A program made the translations under genes and the position numbers. Of a stretch of DNA of 64,000 nt, positions 57,367 through 64,000 are shown piece by piece; the stretch's first letter is position 1; every line of letters begins with the position of its first letter. Source of the DNA: Cloacibacillus porcorum (GTDB taxonomy: Bacteria > Synergistota > Synergistia > Synergistales > Synergistaceae); assembly GCF_001701045.1 (NCBI RefSeq), contig NZ_CP016757.1:2320219-2384218 (forward strand). The letters are read 5' to 3'. Under the pieces are notes generated by a model. It was not told the origin of the DNA. It saw only the letters and a list, made by a program, of their open reading frames with translations, and did no database searches.

Positions 57367-58521
57367 TCAGTATCGTTTCAAAGTTGTGTGCTGCTCTGTA
57401 AAATGCACTCCGTGATAAGCCATCGATTCCATAACATAACGATAAAGAGAATCATTTACCGATAATTTTTCCGGGAATACAAAACCATTGTTGTTAAAGA
57501 GAGATTTCATCCAAGCTCTGATAAACGATGTACAACTAAAAGCGGTGCACTTCCCCATCGAGGTGATATTCCTCTCTTCGTCGTATCTATCAACAGTCTC
57601 CCACTTAGACTCAACTTCTGCCCCGTCTTTTGTACCCTTTACAACGATACGGAAGAGAGTGAGATCTTTATCTCCTTTAGCCGGCTCCATCTTCCAAAGA
57701 GGAGCTAGATGGCTGATAAGATATTCCCTCGGGGTTATCTTCATTCCTTCGAAATCATCTTCGTTCTTGTCGAACATTCCGAGCGCGATCAGGTTCTTTA
57801 TCTGTTGAATATGACCAGGCCAGCGAATGGTAAATTCAGACATATTTTCCGCCGGTATCGTTTCTGCCAATGTGGCAAGACCATCCGTAAGAAAGGCCTC
57901 CAAACCTTCAAGCCCTTCAAAATCAACATTGTGTAAGCAAGACATCGCCTCAACATATTTTTTATTACCATTCTCTATCACCATCGCCGGATCAAGATAT
58001 TCCTGCAGCGTTTCCTCGAGGCAAAACACCGTCTTATACCCCATTGGAGACTCTTTTTTCTGCGGAATACCACCGACATATATCTTTACATCTTTCACAA
58101 AGTCGAGGCCAACACACCCACGGCCAGTAAGAAAATTGGTCATGCCTGGGGCTATACCAATTTTAGGCACATAAAGGGTTTTATTCTCATCCGCAAGCTC
58201 TCTGATTTTGCCAAGCAGGACATCGTTCGGTATAGAGCTTATATCAAAAACAGCCTTTCGCTGTTTCAGCGCAGATTCAGCGACGCTGACAGCCAAATTA
58301 CCCGGTAGGGCAATCACAACCACATCACTAGTTGAAATCAATCCCTCTAGCTTTTTTTCATCAAAGACAGAACCTTGTATCAGTTCTATGTTCATTTCTT
58401 TTGAACTGACTCTTTTCAGAGCCGCGTCACTCCCGTCGAAAAGCGTTACGTCGTTTTCCCTGCATAATTCCATAGCGACGATAGAACCGATCATCCCTGC
58501 TCCAGTAATCAATATCTTCAT
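57367..58521 (-). CDS. Saccharopine dehydrogenase-like / lysine 6-dehydrogenase-like
   Basis: A 384-residue oxidoreductase. The Rossmann motif GAGMIGSIVAMEL is at residues 7 to 19 and Asp follows the second strand (LFDGSD). The C-terminal domain belongs to the saccharopine dehydrogenase group, including FDKNEDDFEGMKITPRE. Length and single-domain form resemble lysine 6-dehydrogenase (epsilon-deamination of lysine). The substrate is inferred. It is 19 nt after the symporter gene and upstream of lrp. Confidence 0.82.
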   Translation of the reverse strand: MKILITGAGMIGSIVAMELCRENDVTLFDGSDAALKRVSSKEMNIELIQGSVFDEKKLEGLISTSDVVVIALPGNLAVSVAESALKQRKAVFDISSIPNDVLLGKIRELADENKTLYVPKIGIAPGMTNFLTGRGCVGLDFVKDVKIYVGGIPQKKESPMGYKTVFCLEETLQEYLDPAMVIENGNKKYVEAMSCLHNVDFEGLEGLEAFLTDGLATLAETIPAENMSEFTIRWPGHIQQIKNLIALGMFDKNEDDFEGMKITPREYLISHLAPLWKMEPAKGDKDLTLFRIVVKGTKDGAEVESKWETVDRYDEERNITSMGKCTAFSCTSFIRAWMKSLFNNNGFVFPEKLSVNDSLYRYVMESMAYHGVHFTEQHTTLKRY

Positions 58522-58540
58522 AATATATTCACCTCATTAG

Positions 58541-59974
58541 TTATATTTCTTTGTCATATTTGTAGAAAATCTCTTTTCCCCAAAGAACACGTTTTCCTTC
58601 ATAATCCTTGAGAATTGCAAGGAATTTTTTCGTGAGAAACAATATTGCAAAAAGATTTACATAGGTTGGAAGAGAGGTAGCTATATCTGAAACTAACCAA
58701 ACAATCTCCGTCTTTATTCCTATATTTACAATAAATATCGTACTTAGAATTCCCGGCAGTACATAGCACATTCTCATAAGCCTGTCTATTTTAGCGGCAA
58801 CTTTCGGCTTTGAACGGAACGCGTGTTCCAGAAGCGTTTGGAAATAGCTAGACCAGCTTGTCGAGGTGGTCCACGAAAATAGGAAGGCTACGAAAGCCAC
58901 AAAATAGAATCCCATAGGTCCCATGCCGGAACGGAAAGATCTCATTGTCAATGTAGCGCCAGCTTCGCCGCTCGACCATTCACCGGTAACGAGAATGACC
59001 AAGGCTGTTATAGTGCAGATTACCATTGTATCGACAAAAACCTCAAATATCCCCCACAACCCCTGTTCCACTGGGTGATTCGTCTTTGCAGAGGCATGGG
59101 CCATAGGGCTCGCGCCCCATCCCGCTTCGTTGCTAAAGAGGCTGCGCGAGATACCTGTACGTATCGCAAGCAGCAAAGATGCTCCGGCAAAGCCACCTAT
59201 CGCAGCGCATGGTGTGAAAGCCTTGGCTATGATCAGAGCAAAAACATCCGGCAGCTTATGAACATTTATCGCTATTATGAACAACCCAGCCGCCACATAA
59301 AGGATGGACATCAGCGGCAGCATCTTGGCGGCAAAACCAGCAACCTTTTTAAAACCGCCAATAACAACTATCGCACACATAAATCCATAAAAAAGCGAGG
59401 TGTATATCTGATTAATACCGAATGCCTCAGTGAGAGCTTCGGAAACGGTAAAATTCTCAAGAGAGATAAAGTACTGGATCATTATCCCCAGCCCAAAGGT
59501 CCATGCCAAGGGTATCCAGAGCTTTGTCTTCTTACCAATCCCCTTTTCCATATAAAAGGTCGGACCGCCCCATGTATCGCCGTTAACCTTCTTATCGCGA
59601 TAATAGACAGCAAGCGTGATCTCCACCAATTTTGTAGCCATTCCAACAATGGCCGTCACCCACATCCAGAAGAGCACCCCAGGGCCGCCAAGAGCAATGG
59701 CGCTCGCGACGCCACCGATATTTCCCGTACCGATCGCCCCGGCAATCGCGATGCTTGCCGCCTGATAGGGAGTGACGATCCCGGGAGCCTTTGATAACGA
59801 CGTATCTTTATCCATATTAAGGCATTGTCTCATAGCTTTACCGAAATATCTTACAGGCCAGAATTTGGTGATCAAAGTAAACCATATTCCTGTTCCAATC
59901 AAGCTTATCAGAAGCGACGGCCCCCATAAAATATCCACTAAAGTACTAAGCGTGTTTTCAACTAAAGCCAGCAT
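58541..59974 (-). CDS. AGCS-family sodium:amino acid symporter
   Basis: A 477-residue membrane protein, about 11 helices, family signatures AGAIGTGNIGGVASA and SLFSNEAGWGASPMAHA. It is the second AGCS transporter in the window and only moderately similar to the first, so its substrate may differ. It is co-transcribed with the saccharopine dehydrogenase-like gene. AGGGGGATGG precedes the ATG. Confidence 0.93.
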   Translation of the reverse strand: MLALVENTLSTLVDILWGPSLLISLIGTGIWFTLITKFWPVRYFGKAMRQCLNMDKDTSLSKAPGIVTPYQAASIAIAGAIGTGNIGGVASAIALGGPGVLFWMWVTAIVGMATKLVEITLAVYYRDKKVNGDTWGGPTFYMEKGIGKKTKLWIPLAWTFGLGIMIQYFISLENFTVSEALTEAFGINQIYTSLFYGFMCAIVVIGGFKKVAGFAAKMLPLMSILYVAAGLFIIAINVHKLPDVFALIIAKAFTPCAAIGGFAGASLLLAIRTGISRSLFSNEAGWGASPMAHASAKTNHPVEQGLWGIFEVFVDTMVICTITALVILVTGEWSSGEAGATLTMRSFRSGMGPMGFYFVAFVAFLFSWTTSTSWSSYFQTLLEHAFRSKPKVAAKIDRLMRMCYVLPGILSTIFIVNIGIKTEIVWLVSDIATSLPTYVNLFAILFLTKKFLAILKDYEGKRVLWGKEIFYKYDKEI

Positions 59975-60246
59975 AAATCCATCCCCCTATAATAATTTTA
60001 TTTGTATCCTCGGCGTTTATAATATAGGGCAAAAATAAAATAAGGAAAATTATATTTATTCACTAATATTCCATCTTTTCTTAATTATTTTTATGTCAAT
60101 CGTATGACTTTTTGAAAAATCTGAGGTCATGTGTAAATGATACCCAATCGGTGCAATAACGCGCCGATAGACAAAAATTGAAAATACAAAGTCTGTTATA
60201 CAGGTATATTTATGAGAAGAATACTACGACCCTGTCAAACAACGAT

Positions 60247-60306
60247 ATCACAAAAGCGGATGAGCAGCGGACACATTTCGGCCATTGTCTCCCATACTTT
60301 TGTGAT
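60247..60306. repeat. Spaced inverted repeat ATCACAAAAG
   Basis: Two perfect 10-bp arms enclose 40 bases. It might be the stem of a small RNA or a degenerated miniature element; no target duplication noticed. Confidence 0.5.
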
Positions 60307-60372
60307 GAAGGATAATCTTTGCCAACCTTTGCACAAAGGATAATTAAATTAAAATGATTTCAAGAAATACAC

Positions 60373-60401
60373 TTGACATTACAACAAATAACTATTATAG
60401 T
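60373..60401 (+). promoter_or_regulatory. Promoter of the Fur-family gene
   Basis: TTGACA (60373-60378) and TATAGT (60396-60401) with 17 bases between, about 40 bases before the ATG. Confidence 0.78.
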
Positions 60402-60406
60402 TATTT
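60386..60406. promoter_or_regulatory. Fur-family operator (perfect palindrome)
   Basis: AAATAACTAT and ATAGTTATTT flank a single central T. The palindrome covers the -10 box of the Fur-family gene, so the protein probably represses itself. Length and AT pattern fit PerR/Fur/Zur boxes. Confidence 0.68.
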
Positions 60407-60442
60407 ACATATTAAATTCATTATAAATTGTCCGGGTGAATT

Positions 60443-60886
60443 ATGATGGATCAGCAAAAGATCGAGGAATTTCAGGCAATATGCAGACGGAACGGATGGA
60501 AATGTACTTCACAGCGGCTCGCGGTTTATGAATTTGTACATGAAAACTATACGCATCCCGGAGTGGATGACGTGTGGAGAAATGTCAGGCAAAATTTGCC
60601 GGCAGTGACCAGAGAGAGCGTTTACCGGATATTGAACGAATTCGCGGAGCGCGGGATCATTCAGCGTCTGGACCATATCGACAGTGCGCGTTACGACTGT
60701 CAGACGGGGCCGCAGGGACACTTTATCTGCGAGATCTGCGGCGGGATAACAGATTTCGCCTTCCCGGAAGGGGCGTTTCCCTCCGCGGATATGGCCGGCG
60801 GAGAGGTGCGTCACGTCGAGCTCAGGCTCAGCGGTATCTGCGGCAAATGCAGACAGGCCATGGAAATGGAAGAAAAGGCAAGATAA
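60443..60886 (+). CDS. Fur-family metalloregulator
   Basis: A 147-residue regulator. The winged helix is at residues 10 to 85 (GWKCTSQRLAVYEFV, RESVYRILNEFAERG), and the structural zinc site uses CEICG near residue 95 and CGKC near residue 135. Whether it senses Fe, Zn or peroxide cannot be told by eye. A QueD-like gene follows 58 nt later; Zur-controlled QueD paralogues are known elsewhere, which favours Zur-like sensing as a hypothesis. Confidence 0.9.
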   Translation: MMDQQKIEEFQAICRRNGWKCTSQRLAVYEFVHENYTHPGVDDVWRNVRQNLPAVTRESVYRILNEFAERGIIQRLDHIDSARYDCQTGPQGHFICEICGGITDFAFPEGAFPSADMAGGEVRHVELRLSGICGKCRQAMEMEEKAR

Positions 60887-60944
60887 ACGCGCATACGGGA
60901 GCGAAAACCCCGTAAATAATATGGACAAAAGAGGAGACATTATA

Positions 60945-61511
60945 ATGAAAAGCATTGCGAAACTTGACCTGCAGTACGCGCACAGATTCTACGGATTTAA
61001 GGGCGAAGCCCAGTATCTTCACGGACATACCGGCATCCTGACTATCGAGGTGGAGGGTTCCGTCAATCCCGGTGTGAATATGGTTTTCCCCTGCAACGAA
61101 ATCCAGAAAACTGCCTGGGATGTTCTGAAAAATTTTGACCACGCCCTGATCCTGCGGGAAGACGATCCTTTGCTGCCAGCCGTCCTGGACGTTTATGAGA
61201 AGCAGGGCATCAGGAACGGCGCGCCAAGCAATACCATGAAGGGTCCTGCCTTTAAGACCGAGCTGGCGACAGCCTATCCAGAGTGTCGGCTCGTCGTCAC
61301 GAAGGAAACGATGACCGTCGAGGGAATGATCAAGATCGTTTACGATCTGCTGAAGGATAAGCTGAACATCGTCAAGCTGACCTTCTCCAGCGGCGTCAAC
61401 GAGGCTTCGGAAGAGTACGAACCGCATCTGAACGTAGACCGTTGCCCGCTCTGCGGCATCGCGCTGGACGAAAACGGCGTATGCCCCAAGTGCGGGTACA
61501 GGAAGGCATAA
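60945..61511 (+). CDS. QueD/PTPS-like protein with C-terminal zinc ribbon
   Basis: A 188-residue member of the 6-pyruvoyl/6-carboxy-tetrahydropterin synthase family. Zinc ligands appear as YAHRF (residue 12 region) and LHGHTG, the Asp/His pair as FDHALI and the pterin-binding Glu in TKETMT. At the usual catalytic Cys, four residues before HGH, there is Ala (EAQYLHGH), so the standard 6-carboxy reaction is doubtful. The C-terminal 25 residues are a zinc ribbon (RCPLCG and CPKCG). GAGGAGA precedes the ATG at 60945. Confidence 0.82.
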   Translation: MKSIAKLDLQYAHRFYGFKGEAQYLHGHTGILTIEVEGSVNPGVNMVFPCNEIQKTAWDVLKNFDHALILREDDPLLPAVLDVYEKQGIRNGAPSNTMKGPAFKTELATAYPECRLVVTKETMTVEGMIKIVYDLLKDKLNIVKLTFSSGVNEASEEYEPHLNVDRCPLCGIALDENGVCPKCGYRKA

Positions 61512-61551
61512 GATCCTGCCGCAGCCATAGCCAATCATAAGTGAACTAATA

Positions 61552-61583
61552 AGGGGACAGGTCTGTTCAGGCCTGTCCCCTTG
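61552..61583. terminator. Bidirectional terminator between QueD-like gene and argG
   Basis: AAGGGGACAGG and CCTGTCCCCTT pair as a perfect 11-bp stem with a 10-nt loop, between two convergent genes. Confidence 0.8.
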
Positions 61584-61598
61584 CCGTTGTACCGCTGT

Positions 61599-62864
61599 TT
61601 ATTTGGTCGCGTCTTTGCCCTTCTGCATCACGAGGCTGTCTATCGGGTTGATGTTCTTTTCCTTGTGGGTCTGACGCCAGGTCTTGATCGGCATGCCCCA
61701 GATCTTGATGAAGCCGACGGAGGCCGACTGGTCGAAGATATCTCCCGTTGAGTAGGTGGCGAGCGCCTTGCTGTAGACGGAGCTGTCGGACTTCATGCCG
61801 TTGACGATGCAGTTGCCCTTGTAGAACTTCATCCTCACGGTGCCGTTGACGGACTTTTGCGTCGAGTCCATGAAGGCCTGTATCGCCTCCATGAGCGGCG
61901 AGAACCAGTAACCCTCGTAGGTGAGTTCGGCGAACTTGACCTCCAGCTCTTTTTTGGTCTTTAGCACGTCCTTGGCGAGGGTGATCGTCTCCAGCTTTTT
62001 GTGCGCGTGAATGATCGCGAGAGCGCCGGGGCATTCGTAGACTTCGCGGCTCTTGAAGCCGACGAGGCGGTCTTCTACCATATCGATTCTTCCGTATCCG
62101 GCCTTGCCGGCCGTCTTGTTCATGAAGTCGATCAGTTCGATGGAGCCCATCTTCTGCCCGTTGATCGCCACGGGAACGCCGCACTCAAACGTTATCTCGA
62201 CCGTGACCTCCTCGTCGGGAGCGTCCACGGGGTCGACGGTCAGTTTGTAGGCGTCTTTCGGCGGCTCGTTCCACGGATCTTCGAGGATGCCGCACTCAAT
62301 GGAGCGGCCCCAGAGGTTGTCGTCGATGCTGTAGGGGCTCTTTCTCGTCGTAGGGACGGGAACGTTGTGCGCCGCGGCGTAGTCCATCTCCTCTTCGCGT
62401 GAGAAGCCCCAGTCGCGGACGGGCGCGAGGACTTCGATATCGGGATTCAGGGCGTTACAGGCGACCTCGATACGCACCTGGTCCTGTCCCTTGCCGGTGC
62501 AGCCGTGGGCGACGGCGACCGCGCCCTCCTTCTCGGCGCACCAGATGAGCGCCTGGGCGATCATCGGACGAGAGAGCGCCGAGTTGAGCGGGTAGACTCC
62601 CTGGTATACGGCGTTCGCCTTGAGCGACGGCCAGACAAATGTATCGATGAACGCCTCGCGGAGGTCCACGACATAGGCTTTAGAAGCGCCGGACGAGTAG
62701 GCCTTCGCCTTTATCTCCTCCAGGTCGTCCGCCTGCTGTCCGACATGCATTGTGAGCGTGACTACCTCATATCCCTGATCATGAAGCCAGGGGATCGCCA
62801 CCGATGTGTCGAGTCCGCCGCTGTAAGCCAATACTACTTTTCCCTTTTTTTCCGGTGCCATCAT
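61599..62864 (-). CDS. argG: Argininosuccinate synthase
   Basis: A 421-residue enzyme joining citrulline and aspartate with ATP in arginine synthesis. The PP-loop AYSGGLDTSVAI is at residues 12 to 23, and AHGCTGKGQDQVR near residue 115 is the citrulline/ATP block. GGAGGAG precedes the ATG. argH is not next to it. The leader is a T-box, so expression responds to tRNA charging. Normal length and intact motifs. Confidence 0.97.
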   Translation of the reverse strand: MMAPEKKGKVVLAYSGGLDTSVAIPWLHDQGYEVVTLTMHVGQQADDLEEIKAKAYSSGASKAYVVDLREAFIDTFVWPSLKANAVYQGVYPLNSALSRPMIAQALIWCAEKEGAVAVAHGCTGKGQDQVRIEVACNALNPDIEVLAPVRDWGFSREEEMDYAAAHNVPVPTTRKSPYSIDDNLWGRSIECGILEDPWNEPPKDAYKLTVDPVDAPDEEVTVEITFECGVPVAINGQKMGSIELIDFMNKTAGKAGYGRIDMVEDRLVGFKSREVYECPGALAIIHAHKKLETITLAKDVLKTKKELEVKFAELTYEGYWFSPLMEAIQAFMDSTQKSVNGTVRMKFYKGNCIVNGMKSDSSVYSKALATYSTGDIFDQSASVGFIKIWGMPIKTWRQTHKEKNINPIDSLVMQKGKDATK

Positions 62865-62897
62865 TTGAAACTCCTCCTAAAATTTTCTGTAGATTAA

Positions 62898-63216
62898 AAA
62901 AAGCTCGTCCCTCTTCCTTTCGGAAGAGGGACGAGCAAATTTACCCGCGGTACCACCCTCGTTGACATATTTGTCCACTTCGTTGTGTTATGCTCTGGGG
63001 TGCGGAATTGTGATCCTTTCTGCGAAAAGCGCTTTCAGCCGGTGGCGCTTTATCTCTGTCGCCGAGTAATCGAATTCATATCCCCGTCATCGCATATTAC
63101 TCTATGCGGTAAGGAATCGATTCGTCGTATACGTCTATCTCGCTCGGCGGCCTGCAGATTCACAATAACGCCCTCCCTTCGTGGTGGTCTTAAAAACTTG
63201 TGTGGTATTCTATCAC
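62898..63216 (-). ncRNA. T-box leader of argG
   Basis: The T-box sequence AGGGTGGTACCGCG lies at 62946-62959 on the minus strand, followed by the terminator. Upstream is a stem I candidate: GCCGAG/CTCGGC at the base and the CGCATA/TATGCG distal hairpin with GAGTAA. When the cognate tRNA is uncharged it stabilises the antiterminator and argG is made. The specifier codon could not be read with certainty (GAT for Asp and CGA for Arg are both in the loop region). Confidence 0.9.
62903..62936 (-). terminator. T-box controlled terminator
   Basis: GCTCGTCCCTCTTCC pairs with its complement as a 15-bp stem with a 4-nt loop, and a run of seven U follows in the transcript. Alternative pairing with the T-box would release it. 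Confidence 0.92.
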
Positions 63217-63233
63217 GTGAACTTTATTTGTCA
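63207..63233 (-). promoter_or_regulatory. Promoter of the argG T-box transcript
   Basis: Minus-strand TTGACA is followed after 16 bases by TAGAAT, 60 to 70 bases before the T-box stem I. Confidence 0.72.
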
Positions 63234-63283
63234 ACCGGTTGACCAAAAAAATTCAAAATAAACTTTATTCTTTTATTGGTTCA

Positions 63284-64000
63284 TTATTCAGACTTCATTC
63301 CCCGGTATATCTCCGCCTCTATTGCTGTCTCTTTCGCGGCGTTGTAAGAGTCAAAGGAGGTCATCTCAAGATGCACGGGGGTGACGGAGACGTATTTATG
63401 CGCGACGGCCCAGACGTCGGTGTCTTCGTGCAGCTCGTCGTGGATGCTGCCGCCGACCCAGTAGGCCTCCCCTCCAAAGGGCGTCCTGACGACCGTTATC
63501 TTGTCATGATAGCGGCGTTTTCCCTTACGGGTGAGGCGCACGCCGGCGATATCTGCCAGCCTTTCGTTGGGAACGTTGACGTTGTACATGACGCCCTCGG
63601 GCAGCGGATGGCCGGCGAGCCAGCGCGCCGTCTGAAGCGCGGTCTCGGCGGCGGTGTCAAAATGTTTTTCCGGCGAAGTTGAACCGCAGACAAGCGAGAC
63701 GGCCACCGACGGATAGCCGAAAATGAGCCCCTCCATCGCGGCGCAGGCCGTTCCGGAATAGGTAAGGTCGTCGCCGAGGTTCGGCCCGCAGTTGATGCCT
63801 GAAAGGACGAGGTCGGGGACGAAATGGAGCACGTCGATGCCCATGATCACGCAGTCCGTGGGCGTGCCGTCGCAGGAGTAGGCGGTGAAGCCGTCCGCGA
63901 GCATCTTATTCTCTATCTTTTTGATCTGCAGCGGCCTGTCCATAGTCATCGAATGGCCAGAGGCGCTGCGTTCCCGGTCGGGGGCGACGGCGAGCACTTC
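63284..64000 (-). CDS. surE: 5'/3'-nucleotidase SurE (5' end beyond window)
   Basis: The last 238 codons of SurE. The window edge cuts it in the first beta-strand block, just before VAPDRERSASGHSMT; the metal-binding LTNDDG start is outside. INCGPNLGDDLTYSGTACAA and the pattern VSVTPVHLEMTSFD at the end are standard. It dephosphorylates nucleoside monophosphates and acts in stress survival. The frame is open to the edge, so an ATG near 63997 is not the true start. Confidence 0.93.
   Translation of the reverse strand, partial: EVLAVAPDRERSASGHSMTMDRPLQIKKIENKMLADGFTAYSCDGTPTDCVIMGIDVLHFVPDLVLSGINCGPNLGDDLTYSGTACAAMEGLIFGYPSVAVSLVCGSTSPEKHFDTAAETALQTARWLAGHPLPEGVMYNVNVPNERLADIAGVRLTRKGKRRYHDKITVVRTPFGGEAYWVGGSIHDELHEDTDVWAVAHKYVSVTPVHLEMTSFDSYNAAKETAIEAEIYRGMKSE

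Larger units (their letters stand above)
59975..60442. other. Intergenic region between symporter and Fur gene
   Basis: A 468-bp AT-rich stretch without a gene. It holds a 10-bp inverted repeat ATCACAAAAG (60247-60256) and CTTTTGTGAT (60297-60306) around 40 bases, and at its right end the Fur promoter and operator. The function of the repeat is unknown. Confidence 0.5.

Noticed and set aside
60828-61538. A 236-codon minus-strand open frame over the QueD-like gene
   Set aside because: The plus-strand protein has zinc-binding motifs and a good start; the opposite frame has none.
61552-61583. REP-like element
   Set aside because: A single copy placed between convergent genes is adequately explained as a bidirectional terminator.

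Overview
The window looks like a chromosomal segment of an anaerobic, amino-acid-fermenting bacterium, most plausibly a member of the Synergistota (Cloacibacillus-like). That assignment is inference from the gene mix: two sodium:alanine-type symporters, a two-subunit glycine decarboxylase, an encapsulin with ferritin-like cargo, CarD-type and DUF370 (RemA-like) proteins, and a T-box leader on argG. It was not tested by any search.

Positions 1 to about 27,700 are a tailed prophage with HK97-type structural genes, lying almost wholly on the minus strand. Read from right to left in the direction of transcription, it runs: a plus-strand repressor with two accessory genes, a divergent Cro-like regulator, small early genes, a recombination and replication block (Sak4-like ATPase, DUF669 protein, PD-(D/E)XK nuclease, DEAH helicase, VRR-NUC nuclease, TOPRIM/RecA-like primase-helicase), a set of Cys-rich small proteins, a terminator, then HNH, small and large terminase, portal, ClpP-like protease, capsid, head-tail connectors, tail tube, tail chaperones, tape measure and tail tip. 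The tail tip runs off the left edge. No integrase or lysis gene is in the window, and the right boundary is probably near tRNA-Pro. Two structural genes carry A-rich slippery heptamers placed so that a -1 shift opens a long second frame. One adds an Ig-like domain to the capsid protein. The other makes a G/GT-type tail chaperone fusion. The end of the primase gene and the gap after it carry a dense cluster of CGGGACA-like motifs, a candidate replication origin.

Positions 27,722 to 40,034 are a compact minus-strand housekeeping block: tRNA-Pro, HU, Der, a DUF711 protein with an ACT protein, a PriA-like protein that has lost its helicase motifs, CoaBC, omega, guanylate kinase, a RemA-like protein, YicC, HflX, cytidylate kinase, and PyrD/PyrK.

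Positions 40,311 to 44,600 hold adenine deaminase, an encapsulated-ferritin/encapsulin pair with its own promoter and strong terminator, a TRIC-family membrane protein and a low-molecular-weight phosphotyrosine phosphatase.

Positions 45,000 to 60,000 are an amino-acid metabolism region: an NhaC antiporter with a structured leader, an operon of two SDR dehydrogenases around GcvPA, GcvPB and a COG3199 NAD-kinase-like protein, an alanine-type symporter with a divergent GntR regulator, a MATE remnant, an overlapping CarD-like pair, an Lrp regulator, a lysine-6-dehydrogenase-like enzyme and a second symporter.

The right end has a Fur-family regulator with a palindromic operator on its own promoter, a QueD-like protein with a zinc ribbon, argG behind a T-box leader, and the C-terminal part of SurE.
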